This document shows, in pieces, positions 1-11,498 of a stretch of DNA of 64,000 nucleotides. Each line of letters begins with the position of its first letter. The stretch's first letter is position 1. A program made the position numbers and the translations under genes. Under the pieces are notes generated by a model. That model worked only from the letters and a program-made list of their open reading frames with translations, was not told the origin of the DNA and searched no databases. Source of the stretch: Bimuria novae-zelandiae CBS 107.79 (Eukaryota > Ascomycota > Dothideomycetes > Pleosporales > Didymosphaeriaceae); the NCBI GenBank assembly GCA_010015655.1, contig ML976681.1, positions 190,621-254,620 on the forward strand, written 5' to 3'.

Positions 1-98
1 GTGATTCTAGTAATCAGCTTGTTCAGGCGAACAATTTCATACTACAGGAACCCCCCACACGGTCGTGTGGGTGGAATCACGATTTTGGTGTTCCTTAA
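1..98. other. unassigned fragment with hairpin at the window edge
   Basis: This stretch replaces the protease-region sequence that lies at the equivalent point of Copia-D (just below 29873), so it is foreign to the Copia copy that starts at about 99. It contains a near-perfect palindrome at about 51-68 (cccacacg/cgtgtggg) and a wider inverted pair, gtgattc at 1-7 and gaatcac at 74-80. It keeps many CA and TG dinucleotides, so it looks little mutated. It is probably the right end of another insertion that lies mostly outside the window. I cannot name the family. Confidence 0.4.
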
Positions 99-1473
99 TA
101 AAGGTCGCAGAATAGGCGGCTTGCACCTTTAAAATCTGTCTTCTATTTAGTTACTAATTAGTAATCTCTAGAGTTAGGGTATAGGAATTCTTAAAGGATA
201 GAGTCTTAGTTCTGGGTCTGCTTTAAGCTCTTAGTAGACTTTAAAAATTAGCATCGTGCTCTTGTTTCAGAGCAACGTATTTAGCTATTCTTAGGTTTGG
301 CTCCCACTATTCTAGTGCTTTATCCAGGTAGAGATAGAAGCATTCCCTAATAGGGTGTCTTATATCGTAGGCTAGGCACTTAGTGGTTTTGTTAGTGCCT
401 GCTCTAGTAGGTTTACCACGATTAGCGTCCGCTTTAGCGGAGTTACCACTACCTCGTTAAGGGTTTAAAGAGCTTAAAGGTGCACGATCATTATCCTTCA
501 CAGCTATACGTTAATGTTAGGGTCTACCCTGTTTTATACCCCGAGAGTTTCCCGTTTCTATATGTTAGGGATCCCCTTATATGCTCTAGGCAGCTTAGCT
601 ACTTTTAGCAAGATAAGATAAGTCTTCTATTATAAACGCTGCCTTTTAGCTTCTATTTCGCGTTATTAGATAATTTAGCATTATATATTCTTGGAAACGT
701 CCTATTATGTCCTTTTAGTCCATGCCGGGTAGGTCCTTTCTATTTAATTAGAAGGTTGCAGCCCATACTAGAGCTATCTTATTTACTACTAATATAAAGT
801 CTACAGCCACAGGATTGAATTGTGTAGTATCGGACACGTTTAGTGTCTCGGCCTCTGTTACAGCATGATTATATTTAGTAAGCTATGTGTCCTAGTTATT
901 TACTATGCGTGGAGGCTTTAATAAGCTATAGTATCGCTGTCGCGCTTGCTCTTGTTTAAACTTAAAGGTAACTCCTACTTTTGCTTTTAGCTTTATAATC
1001 TATTCTTTAATAGTAGTATCTAGGAGACAGCAAGTGCGTTGTAGATGCGGTGCTACTAATAACTAGATAAACACTACGATCTGCTATAAACTTGCGACTT
1101 TAGTCTTGTACTTTGTGTACTGCATCTTGTATTTCTCCATCCGGAGTTTATAGAGGTCCAAATCCTCTTTGTAGCTCTTTAGTCCAGCGGACAAAAGTTT
1201 AGATAGTCTTAATAGTAAGACGCCGTCTGGAAGGGTTGCGGCTGGCGTATAGTCTGCCGTCTCGGGTAGCTCGGGCTCAAATGGCTCCGTGAGTGGGGTA
1301 ATTGCTAAATCGGGGTTAACTTGCGCCTATGTATTGTATACGACGCAGCGGGCTTATAGTTAGTTAAGCTAGTTACGGTATTTAGTGTCATCGCGAAGAA
1401 TAATCGTTCCGTTAGTTTAATTTAGGTTTTAGGTTACTATTTTCGCTCTTGTTAAGGCAGTGAGACTCTTAAT
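99..1473 (-). pseudogene. Copia-D' gag (broken, 3'-truncated)
   Basis: Read on the minus strand, the best-preserved stretch is around 1335-1135, an acidic, helix-rich capsid-like segment containing SAGLKSYKEDLDLYKLR, followed by a less well preserved part that runs towards 99. This is the usual arrangement of fungal Ty1/Copia Gag: a structural protein that packages element RNA in cytoplasmic particles. The frame carries many TAA/TAG stops and cannot be translated. The protease and all of pol are missing because the copy ends at about position 99. The same gag, less mutated in places, lies at 29880-31200 in Copia-D, and a related one in Copia-C. The family assignment rests on that match and on the complete pol of Copia-D. 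Confidence 0.75.
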
Positions 1474-1651
1474 TATTAGATATTACGTCTTAATAGATGT
1501 CCTGATAATTCGGGGGGTTAAATTAATGTATTAGGTTGTTCTTTTTCTGTCTACGGGGTTCCCTCGGCAGGTTCTGTGTGTTCTCGGTTAATCCCCGGCC
1601 TTTTTCGGGCTACCCCTGATCCTCCGAACTTGATATGCTTTTTATCTGACA
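1474..1651 (-). repeat. LTR of Copia-D' (5' LTR)
   Basis: The 178-bp sequence matches the two 176-bp LTRs of Copia-D (26216-26391 and 31249-31424). It starts TATTAGA (a TGTTAGA in which TG became TA) and ends TCTGACA, so the ends are inverted. It is two bases longer through an indel in the pyrimidine run near 1540. Confidence 0.9.
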
Positions 1652-3210
1652 CTAATAACTAAGAACCGTAGAAGCTAAATAATTAAGATTTACTCTTATA
1701 TAAAGATTAGCTAGTTATCTTAGTAGTCAACTTCCTACGCACTTACTTAATCCGAGCCGCCTATACTACGTAGCTTACTACTTACCCAGGAAAAAGGAAG
1801 ACAGCGAAGCTACTTAGAGATTAGTACTACTAGCCAAATCTAGCGAAGAATGTGGACACCTATGTCGCCGCCTATAAGGCTTATTAATAGAGTTATACGC
1901 CCCGCGACCGCACCCTAGGACTACTTAAGCTACTACTAATACTAAAGCAAGTATAGCAGGACGTTTTAATAAATTTTAAGTTATTCCCACCTAATAAGAA
2001 AGGGTACAATAACGCCTTTATTATAGTTAACCGCCTAAGCAAGCGCTGCTTCTCACTACCCTACCACAAGACAACCACGGCGGAACAGGCTATAGATATA
2101 TACTATCGCTATATCTGGCGCGTGTACGGCCCACCCAAGTCTATTATCTCTAATCGAGGCCCGCAGTTCATCTTAGTATTTATAAATAAGCTATGCTAAC
2201 TTATAGGCGTTAAGTAAAAGCTCTTAATAGCTTATTATCCTTAGACTAATAGCAACATAGAAATTATAAACTAGTACCTTAACCAGCGCCTTCGCCTATT
2301 TATTAACTACTACTAAAATAACTAGTCTAACCTACTACCCTGCATAGACTAGGCTTAGGCTATACTGCCTCATAAGACTACAGGCCTCTCGCCGTACGAG
2401 ATCGAGTTCGGATATTAGCCTACACACTACTGGGACTAGGAAGAGCGGACAAAGACCTCGCCTATAGCCCGTAAGTAGATGTCCCGAGAGGAAGCGCAGA
2501 ACTACGCAAAGATTTAATATAACGCTATAAAGCGGGCTATAGAGATAGCTTAGAGAGGGATTGTTTATACCTAAGAGTAATAAGCACGTTAAGTAAATAA
2601 AAAGTAACATAAGCTAGATTTTAGAGTAGGCAATTAAGTCTATATTACGCTAAAAGGCTTTATAACTAACTAGCCTAGTTAGAAGCTTAACTAGCAGATA
2701 TACGGGCCCTACCTAATTATTACTATAAAAGGACACTTTTACTAAGTTAAGCTTCCGCCGTATATACACATGCATAATATCTTCTATATAGACTGCCTAT
2801 AGAAAGCCGCCACAGACACACTACTAGGTTAGATAGAGCCAGCAGAGGAGCTAATCGAGGTTAATAGCAACCTAGAATAGTAAGTAGAGGAGATCCTTAA
2901 TAGCCATATTTACTAAAGACGTTTATAATACAAAGTCTCCTAGACTGCCTATAATCTTAACCCTACCTGGTATAACGCTCGAGGCTTTGTTAGGGCACTA
3001 TATAAGGTAAAGGAGTATTATAACGCATACCTAGACAAAGCGGGGCTACTATTATAACTAAACATCTGGCTGCGAGCGTATAAGGCTGGTACCTATCTAG
3101 AGATAATAGAGGAAGATAATAAAGCTATAGTTATACTAGCATAAGGCAAGATACAAAGGAGGTAATATAACGGACTTAGAAAACTACGCCTACCTTAAAG
3201 GAGGGTAATA
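1652..3210 (+). pseudogene. Gypsy-A pol: integrase and C-terminal domain (broken)
   Basis: One plus-strand frame can be followed through many TAA/TAG stops. It gives the zinc-binding N-terminal region of a Ty3/Gypsy integrase near 1690-1880 (AKNVDTYVAAYKA-like), then the DDE core with DNAFIIVNRLSKR-type sequence near 2005-2050 and SIISNRGPQFI near 2138-2171, then SPYEIEFGY near 2390. The tail, around 2890-3110, has YNLNPTWY and resembles the integrase C-terminal/chromodomain region of fungal Gypsy elements. An intact enzyme would insert the cDNA into the chromosome. The upstream RT is missing because Copia-D' was inserted before 1652. A purine run, aaaggaggg (about 3197-3205), marks the 3' LTR junction. 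Family assignment is firm; exact ends are not. Confidence 0.85.
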
Positions 3211-3816
3211 TAATAGCCTAGCATGCTAGCAGGACACATAACCTCGCGTAAGAGGCGCGACTACCTTACGCCTAGGTGTAGCTACCTCACGCCTGGGCGT
3301 AGCTACCCACGCACCTAGTGTAGCTATCTCGGATAGATAAATATTCCGTGCCGAGCGGTAGCGCATAAAAGCGCCGCAGGCCTGTGTACCTACAGTCTCC
3401 TCATCTTAGTGTAGCTAAAATAGAGCCAACCTACCTCATCTACTCTCTTAATGCAGGAGCCTGTGCCCGTCCTCACACTTTCTTAAATTACTTATCTATA
3501 TAATATTTATATTTTTATTACTATGGCCTCGCGCAGCAGCGTGCTATTAAAGTTTTTTATTAACTACTCGTCTTTTATAACTATATAATTTTAAAAGAAG
3601 CTCTTATAACGCTTATATATATGCGTTAATAATATATTTTTATATTTCTTAACGCTCTCCTTTTTATTAGTTAAGTTATAAATAGCTATAAGGGCATATA
3701 CGAGCTTAACCTAAGTCTTTATATTACACTTACAAAGTCTATTAAAATCCTGCTAGCAACGCTTAAAGAAACTAAAGTACTATTTAATAATATTTTTTAG
3801 TAATAAATAGTAATAG
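3206..3816 (+). repeat. probable 3' LTR of Gypsy-A and flank
   Basis: This stretch follows the polypurine tract of Gypsy-A and has no coding frame that I recognise. It begins taatataatagcc, which could be a mutated TG start, and contains GC-rich tandem units (3256-3332) followed by a strongly TA-rich part from about 3480. No second copy exists in the window, so I cannot place the LTR end. The part from about 3500 to 3816 may be LTR or older flanking sequence; I see nothing else in it. Confidence 0.5.
3256..3332 (+). repeat. 21-bp tandem repeat inside the Gypsy-A LTR
   Basis: Three to four imperfect copies of a 21-bp unit of the form gtagctacctcacgcctgggc follow each other. They differ mostly by C/T and G/A changes. 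They sit just inside the LTR, where U3 enhancer-like repeats are found in some retroelements, but no function can be read from the sequence. Confidence 0.7.
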
Positions 3817-3910
3817 TGTTGGAATGGCGACAGGCCAATTTCCCATTCGGGTTAGCCTAACTAACTCAGCTAACCTGGCTATAACGAGGTTTATATAATC
3901 CCGCACGCAG
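3817..3910 (+). repeat. Copia-X 5' LTR, left half
   Basis: It starts TGTTGGAAT and is interrupted after 94 bp by Gypsy-1 at CGCAG. Unlike most of the window it keeps many CA and TG dinucleotides. The LTR is inferred from terminal structure, because no second LTR of this element is present. Confidence 0.65.
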
Positions 3911-4070
3911 TGTAATGGGCTACGCCCAGTTATTGCCTCAGATCCTTAACCCTTGGTTATGCGAACCCTAGATATATAAGTTCGACGCCCGAAGCTTAAC
4001 TTTAGACTCTCTATTAAATTTATAAGTATTTTTTAGCACCTTTAGCTCCTTAAGTACCTAGCCCCTTATA
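3911..4070 (+). repeat. Gypsy-1 5' LTR
   Basis: The 160-bp repeat starts TGTAATGGGC and ends CCCCTTATA. It matches 11499-11659 with one indel, and the substitutions noticed are G/A and C/T transitions. Confidence 0.95.
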
Positions 4071-5640
4071 TTAAATTTAATTACTTCTACCCGTCGCGGG
4101 ATAAGTAGATTTTAATATAACTACGGACTAAAGCTGCGAAGCAGCACACGAAGTTAAAGGACTTACGTAGATAGATACTACAAAGGCGACGCCTGGACCT
4201 GCGAGGAGACAGAACCCTCCCTAGCGAGTAATTAAGAAGGAGTTCTAATAGACACTTAACGCTAGCAAGACTGTCTTTGCTAAAGGTCTACGTCTTAGCG
4301 CGAATAATTATACGTAGCGAGCTATTAGCTTATAAAGGAGCGATAGCTAAGGAAATAAAAGGATAGCCTCCCTATTTATAATTAAACTTTAGGTATCGGG
4401 AGTTAACAAGAATAAAATATGGTAATTCCTAAGCAAGGTTAAAGCACTCGTTAACCTCTAGGACACCTTTTAGACTCTACTATAAGGAGTAAAAGGACTA
4501 ACTAAAGAAATAGTAAGGGAGCGCCAAGAACCCCTAACGATATAATAAGACTCTTAAGAGACGGGAGGTATAAATTAGCTATTAAAAGTAAACTAACAGA
4601 TAGAGCTACTAGAGAGATTAATAGTAGAGCTTATCTTATACTAAGGAAGAAGCCGCCGCCCTAAGACCCCTAACCTAGCCTACTTTAACAGCGAATAACA
4701 GGATTACCGCCACTTTAGGATAGTAATGCAATATAAGCTCTTAGAGGATAGGGACTGCATTAGAAATATACCTAGATACATTATTAGTTAATTAACAGGA
4801 CGTGCAGCGACGGTGGGAATTATATACCTAGACTACTACCTAGGGTGCACCGAAGCTGACCTCTAGGAGCTACTAAACTATAACTTCTATAACTACCTAG
4901 CGGAAGAAATCGCGCGTAACCACTTACTTATAATGTAATAAGGGAACTGGAAGCTTCGTGACTTTAACTTTAACTTTAATAACTATGCTATAGAAGCTAA
5001 GGAGCATAGTTAGGAGATCCTAAAAAACCTATACCTTTAAAGCCTCCGCGAGGACTTACAGGACTAAATAGTTATAGTAAATATAGACAATAATTAGGAC
5101 CTGTAAGGGGTCTAGAAGAGGGTTAATAAGGTTAAAGAAAACCTCTTTTAAAATATATTATAGCTACTAAAGTTTTCTGCCAAGAACGGGGCGCTAGACG
5201 AAATAGATTAGGAACCCACCTAAGCTAACCCTAAAAGGATGTCCGACCGACGAAGCTAAGACAAAAGACACTAAGCAATAGATAGAGCCACGGGACACAG
5301 GTCTAGTAATACCTAGAAACGAGCTACGTAGGTGTCGCGCGAGGTAATAGAAACCCGTAAGAAAAATGGTTCCTATTTTTATTATAGAGATACGGGACAT
5401 CGCGTAAAGTAGTGTAAACTTTTACCTATAATAAAGCTAGCACAAGTTCGCGCTGCTACACTCGCTACTAAGGAATCCTCTAATAAAGAGTTTAATATAG
5501 CCTCTACTAATTTAGAAAACTAAGTCCTCCTGGCAATAGTCGCCGCTAAGCGGCAAAAGTAGGAAAAGGGCAAAAGATAAGTTTTAATAACTTTTAAAGG
5601 CTATAGCTAGACTTAACACTAGTAATAGTACACTCGCTTA
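4071..5640 (+). pseudogene. Gypsy-1 gag (broken)
   Basis: A plus-strand frame with TAA/TAG stops runs through this region. From about 4680 it has a capsid-like part (YRHFRIVMQYKLLEDRDC), and near 5369-5415 a zinc knuckle whose first two cysteines are now tyrosines, leaving a D-x-G-H-x4-C pattern (RDTGHRVK then C). That is the C-x2-C-x4-H-x4-C nucleic-acid-binding motif of Gag after TGT to TAT changes. A lysine/arginine-rich N-terminal part lies at 4100-4350. Gag would form the particle that packages element RNA. I could not fix the start codon, because TG-to-TA mutation also removes ATG. The length, about 500 codons, suits a Gypsy Gag. Confidence 0.8.
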
Positions 5641-8600
5641 TTAATAATATTATGTTTGCATTAACAATAATTAATTTAGGTTATTTAACCTTTAGATTTA
5701 TATTAAAAAAACTTATAATAAAAGCCCACCTACAGCGCAAGAACCTACCCTATCCACAAGAGGTTATTAGTATTAAAGGCATATAACTCTTTATACGCGA
5801 AGTAGTCTAACTAGAAGTAGATATTAATAGCTATGTAGAATTAATATAATTATACGTCTTACCCGATAACGGGTCGTACGACCTAATCCTTAGCCTAACC
5901 TAAATAAAAAAGAATAGGATTAAACTGGCCCTAGCGAAGAAATTAATCTAGATTAGAAGTTTAGGCACCCGCATCCGTGACCAAGAAGGCAAGAAACTAT
6001 TAATAAAGCTCTAAGGGGTATTAGCCGTAGCCTTTATAGCCCTAAATTGGCGTAATTAACGCCTGGGAAATAAGGCTAAGGTGTTTTCCGTGTTAATAAA
6101 GAATATATAGAAGGCGTTAACTCGCAAGCTAAAGGTAAACCCACAAGAGTTACTACCTAAAGCTTTTAAGGACTTATGGCGTATCTTCTACAGGGAACAA
6201 GCTGATAAGCTCCCCCCGCACCGTAGACCTAGAGTGGATCTTTTTATTCCTCTTGTGGAAAAAGATGGCAAGACCCCAGAGATCCCCTACAGCCCTCTAT
6301 TTAATATGTCTCGCGAAGAGTTGCTTGTCCTTTAGAAAGAGCTTACTAAATACTTAGATAAAAGCTTTATTTAGGTAAGCAAGTCCAGCGCCGCCGCCCT
6401 AGTGTTATTTACTAAGAAACCTAGTAGAGAACTACGCTTTTGCGTTAATTATTAGGCCTTAAACGCTATCTCGAAGAAGGACTAGTACCCTCTACTATTA
6501 ATTAGTAAGACCCTTTAGCTCCTCGCGAAGGCTAAATAGTTTAGTAAACTTAACGTAATTTAAGCCTTCTATAAGCTTTAGATAGCGAAAGGCGAGGAAT
6601 AGAAGACAGCGTTTAGAACCTAATTTAGTCTCTATAAGTAGCTAGTAGTTCCTTTTAGCCTAGCTAACGCGCCAAGTACGTTCTAGCGGTATATTAACTA
6701 GGTGCTAAAGGAGCACCTCGACGACTACTACTTATGTTAGATTTAATAGTGTTCTGTCACTTTAAGATAATGCGATAATAAGAGTTAATAGATGTGATAA
6801 TTAATTATAGAAACCGTGGATATGCGCAAGGTGTCTATCTAGCAATATTTCACGCTTACACTATATAGGATAGTATAGGGGCAATAGTGCGCCAGCCTCC
6901 CTTCTTCATCCTATCGCACTCTGGGCGATAGTTTAGGTAAGGAGACAGTAGATAGGTCGCACTCATACTATAGGCAACAGTATAACTTACTGTAATTCAC
7001 AGTAGGTTATCTAATCTAACAACTTAGCGTATATAGACGACGTTTTTATCTTCTTTAGTGGTAGCCAAAAAGACCACGAAGAGAAAGTACGTACCGTAAT
7101 TTAAAAGTTAGGGGCTGCAGGACTACACTTAAATATTAAGAAATCTAAATTCTGCGTTAAAAAGACTACGTACCTTAAATTTATTATAGAAATTAATAAG
7201 GGCGTAAGCATAAACCTAGATAAAGTCTAAGTAATTTAGGTATAAAAGCTACTAACTTTAGTAAAAAGAGTCTAGAGCTTCGTAGGCTTCGCGAACTTCT
7301 ATTAGAGATTTATATAAGACTTCTCTAGCATAGTAAGCCCCCTTACAAAGCTCACTAGTAAAGGAGTAGAATTTGTTTAGGGATAAGAGTAGTAGCATGT
7401 ATTTAACTTCCTAAAGACGGCGTTCTATACGGACCCCGCGCTAACCTACTTTAACCTTAAATAAGAATTAGTACTAGAAGCAGATGCCTTTGGCTGGTTA
7501 ACTAGGGGATGCTTCTCCTAGTATAATAATAACAGGATTCTGCGCCTAGTGGCTTACTTCTTAGCAAAGAATAGCCTGGTAGAATATAACTACGCTATCT
7601 ATAATAAAGAGATACACGCAGTTATTAAATGCGTAGATAAATAGGACGATATATATTAAGTAGTAAAGCACCTTACGGTCTATACTAATTATAAGAACCT
7701 TACGTATTTCGCTACTAAACGAAGGTTGGACGAACGACACGTTTAGTAGGCAGACACACTTAGCTATATTAACATAATATTTATATATAGACTAGGGTTA
7801 GTAAACTCTAGGGCGGACGCCTTCTCCTAGAGGGACTAAGACCTACTAAAAGACGGCGGAGATAATAAATTAAAGTTAAGGCACTTTACGCTTTTTTAGG
7901 AGACTACTAAGAGAAATGGCTTAAAGTCTTTCGTCCCCTAAACATCTACTACTATAGAGGAACCTAACTATACTAAAGTAGACGAGGACCTAGTGCTCGC
8001 TTACCTAATACGCCTTAAACCACCTATATTAACCCTTTAAGGAGGCGATAGCCCTGCCAAGCGACGCGAACCAGACTTTGACACTATGTAGCAAGAGGCA
8101 GAATGCGATAAAGATAGTACATATAGTAAGATAAAGGCCTGTGTTAAGAACGGGCTTAGGAAGTTCGAACCCAGGTGGAAGTTATCCGTCAGTATCTCGG
8201 AATGTAGTATAGATGACTAAGGGTACCTACGCTACAGGTTAAGACGATAGGTACTAGAATTAGAACCTCTATAGACGAAGCTAATAGCGGTCGCGCATAG
8301 TTCCCTAGCTTTAGGACACTTAGGATAAGAAAACACCTATAAGATCCTCGCTCGAAACTACTTCTTCTCGGAGATGTCTAACTAAGTAAGGCAGTATATT
8401 AAGAACTGTAATGTCTATAGAAGAACTAAACTATAGAGAGAAGCAAAACAGGGCCTGCTAAAGCCCTTATTACTACCCAAACAAGGATAGAAGGATATTA
8501 CAATAGACTTTATTACTACTTTACCCGAGAGCGATGGCTGCACGAATATTATAGTAATTATAAATAGACTTAGTAAGGACCCTAAGTTTATTAGTCTCCT

Positions 8601-9560
8601 AAATTTTAATATACTTACAGTTACGATAGCGTTCTTTTAACACTAGGTAGTAGACTACTTCTTCCCCTCCTCTATTACATTGGACCGCGGGGGACAATTC
8701 GTAAGCGAATTTTAGACTACACTCTGTGAATAAGCAGGTATTGACTAAAGACTGTCTATAGCAAAGTACCTAGAGACGGACGGGCAGATAGAATAAATAA
8801 ACTCTGTCTTTAAAGCCTACCTCCGGGCGTACTATAACTAGTAATAGGACGATTGGATAAAGTGGCTTCCTATAGCCTAGATAGCTATTAAAGGGCGAGA
8901 AGCTATATTAATAGGAGTTAGCCTGTTTTTCCTATCCTATAGCTAGAACGTTAAACTAGTTAAGAACTTTGGGGCACGGAGATTGGCCTTAGAGCTTAGA
9001 ACTAACGTAAAGAAGGCTACGAAGGTAATAATAAAGAAGTTTAAAGAGGTTTTTAACTTTGCCTAGGCAAAAATAATAATAGCCTAATAAGAATAAGAGC
9101 GCCTAGCGAACTATTAACGTAAGAACGCTTTAATCTTAAAGGAAGGAGATAAGGTATAGCTAAAGTATAAGGACTACCTCTAAAACTAACGTTTAAGTAA
9201 GAAGCTTGATTAGAAGCAAGAAAAGTTTACTATAAAGAAGGTAATAAACTTTTACGTAGTAGAACTAGGCGTCCCGCCAAATATGCACCTAAGATTCTAT
9301 ATAAATAGGCTAAAGTTAGCCTTGTTAAACCCTCTCCCTAGCCAAACCACTAATAACGCCCAGCCCGAAGCAATCATAACAAAAGAGGGGGAAGAGGAGT
9401 ATAGCATAATTAATATATATAAAGAACGCTAGTCCTGCAGAGGCAAGAGGGTGGAATACCTAGTATAGTAAGAAAACTACTCTTAAAGAACTTAGGAACC
9501 TTGTAGGAACCTTAACTAAGCTACTACGTTAGACTATTAGGAGAAGTTTACTAAGCCATA
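5641..9560 (+). pseudogene. Gypsy-1 pol: protease, RT, RNase H, integrase, chromodomain (broken)
   Basis: The frame starts with a protease-like segment (about 5650-5900), then the RT: LRFCVNY near 6430, then SKLNVI and PFSLANAPSTF near 6545-6680. A solo LTR then interrupts the gene, and the frame resumes at 7027 with the RT active-site box AYIDDVFIFFS. RNase H follows (about 7430-7850). The integrase has a zinc-binding region near 8320-8420, DITIDFITTLPESDG near 8495 and TLDRGGQFVSEF near 8680. The chromodomain lies near 9385-9490 (EEYSIINIYKER, RVEYLV), the module that in this clade can direct insertion to modified histones. Dozens of TAA/TAG stops break it. Domain order and spacing are normal for a chromovirus. 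Confidence 0.92.
6735..7021. mobile_element. solo LTR inserted in the Gypsy-1 RT
   Basis: The 287-bp insert starts TGTTAGAT and ends ATCTAACA, a perfect terminal inversion. It is flanked by the 5-bp duplication ACTTA (6730-6734 and 7022-7026). Removing it rejoins the RT frame just before the YIDD box. I found no internal region and no second copy in the window, so it is a solo LTR left by LTR-LTR recombination. The end sequence suggests a Copia family. Confidence 0.9.
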
Positions 9561-11484
9561 TTAAAATCGCAACAGAAAACTCCTAATAGGATTCTACTAT
9601 AATATCCCCTAAATTAGCTTCTATTAGGGCCTAAAGGAGGCTCTACGATGCCTGCCTTGCTAAGCTAGGGAACTTAGCTAGATAAAGGTGTTTAAGATAA
9701 AAGTAGGAACAACATCGTTAGAGAATAAAGTTAAGTATTAGGGAAGGAAGTTAAGAAGGAATCCTAAAAAAGTAACTTAAAAAACCCTTAGAACTACTAA
9801 GGATAATAAAGGGACTAAATAATTCTTATAGTAGTAAGGGATAACCCTTATAAAAGAAGTAAGCCTTAGAAGTAAACTAAAGTAAGAAGGAGAGAAGAAC
9901 TAGGCAAGAAGGGCATTTTTAGCTACTAAAGGAATAGTAAAACCCTTCTTAATAACGTTTAGATTTACTTCTCCGCCCTCTAATACACTACTAGGGTCAG
10001 GGAAGCTATTATCCTCCTTACTTAGGCGTTCCCTAATTACGATAGCCCGAAGCCGCTAGCGTAAGCCCTAGTAGGCTTAAGTAGGCATATTAGCTCCCGC
10101 GAGGATATTATCTATTATCTAAAGACTATTTATTATAATGCCCTTATCTACTACCACGAACTTGCTAGAGAGCTACACGATGTTAGCCTTAAAAAATAGC
10201 TTTATTATATAAAAGGAACTTATAGAAGGGTTCTTGTACTCTTAATAGAATACTTTAAAGTTAGTAGCATAAATTTAAAAAAGGTTAGAAGTCTTTTTAA
10301 CCGCGACGGCGATGCGCTTTAAGAGCTAAACAGCCTTAAAGAAAGAAGTAATAGGGCCTAAAGTAGTAGTAGTCTTGCTCTTAAAGGAGGTATAGTAATT
10401 AATAATAATAACCTTATAAGCAGAATAAAACGCGTTAAAGTTAGTAAAAAAGGCCTTCTATTCCTAGCTACTTTTTAAAACCTCGTTTATAAGGTGGCCC
10501 GCACTAATAACTATAATATTAGTAAACTCTTTGCGGCTAACTTTGTTAAGGGCAGGCTAAATCTAGGTAGGGGAAGGAGTTAGTAGAGCACACCTTAAAG
10601 TTATCTAGAATAAGTTAGACTAAAGCATACTTATCTAGTGTAGCTAGTAAGCTTATAGGTACAGCACTCCTCGCAGGACACCGTCTTGCCTACTAGTACC
10701 TACTAATAGACGCGTCTATAGGTAACGTAGTTAATACACTAGCGCTTAATTATCGCGCGTAGCGAGATTAGACCCTAAGAGCTAAGCTTATTAAGTTAGC
10801 GAGTGCGCACACCTAGGCTAATAAAGAACTAGGAAGGAGGTTAGAAGAGTAAGAAGGCAAGTTAAAAAGTAAGAAAAAGTAAAAAAAAGCGTAGAAGAGG
10901 GTCTAGAACTTACTTCGCGAGCTTTAAAAGGACTAAACTTCTTAGTAAGCTAGCTAAGAAGGATTACGCTAGCGTTAAACATAGTAGTCTTATTTTAAGA
11001 AAGCTTAGTCTTCTTAAGTTAGTAGCTAGGTAATTGCGACGGGGACAGGCCTTTCTCTATTTTATTATTAAAGTTAGTAGCACGCCTCTAACGCTTAGGC
11101 GTCTTTATTATATAGCTATTACGTAAAGGGCTAGCTATTTTATTAGAATAGTAAGGGGAATTAGGTCGCGAAGTTAGGGAAGACTAGGTTAAAAGTAAGA
11201 TATTATAGCGCACGAAGTTAAGCTAAGAAAAGAGAAAGAGTTTAAAAGAGTAAGGTCTAGAAGCTAAGTAAGAAGCGATTTTATGTATATAATAATAAGT
11301 AAACGCACTAGCGCGAACACACCGCCGTAGTAACTACTTATAGTAAGGACATAAAATTAGACACGCGAGAATAGAACTAGTAAGAGGTTTATAATAGCGA
11401 GAGGATCGCAAGTAGATAATAAAACAACCGCGAAGCTATATAAATAAGATAAGATGTAGAGATTTCTTTTTTTACCCTTAATAA
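9561..11484 (+). other. Gypsy-1 3' module of unknown function between chromodomain and 3' LTR
   Basis: About 1.9 kb separate the chromodomain from the polypurine tract, far more than most Ty3/Gypsy elements have. The first part (to about 9990) is lysine-rich and purine-rich in the sense strand and may be a C-terminal tail of Pol. From about 9970 one sense frame gives helix-rich sequence with few stops (segments YYHELARELHDVSLKK near 10140 and LFAANFVKGRLNLGR near 10525). An antisense frame is also fairly open (IRERLSKEDNSFPDP near 10030-9985). Neither resembles a family I know. It may be a degraded extra ORF, a captured sequence or a long 3' UTR. Confidence 0.5.
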
Positions 11485-11498
11485 AGGGAAAGGAGGTA
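11485..11498 (+). promoter_or_regulatory. polypurine tract of Gypsy-1
   Basis: The run agggaaaggagg lies immediately before the 3' LTR, where plus-strand DNA synthesis is primed in LTR retrotransposons. Confidence 0.75.

Larger units (their letters stand above)
99..1651 (-). mobile_element. Copia-D' : 5' part of a second copy of the Copia-D family
   Basis: The segment is collinear and nearly identical with 29873-31424 of Copia-D, with small indels and scattered transitions. It holds one LTR (1474-1651) and the gag region, read on the minus strand, and is cut at about 98-99 by the fragment at the window edge. On the other side of its LTR the integrase of Gypsy-A starts at once, so this copy was inserted into Gypsy-A. 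The flank at 1652-1656 is CTAAT. The matching duplication would lie outside the window. Confidence 0.88.

Noticed and set aside
9561..11484. Envelope-like gene in Gypsy-1 that would make it a retrovirus-like element.
   Set aside because: No signal peptide, membrane anchor or cleavage-site pattern could be seen in the sense frame, and the frame itself is uncertain.
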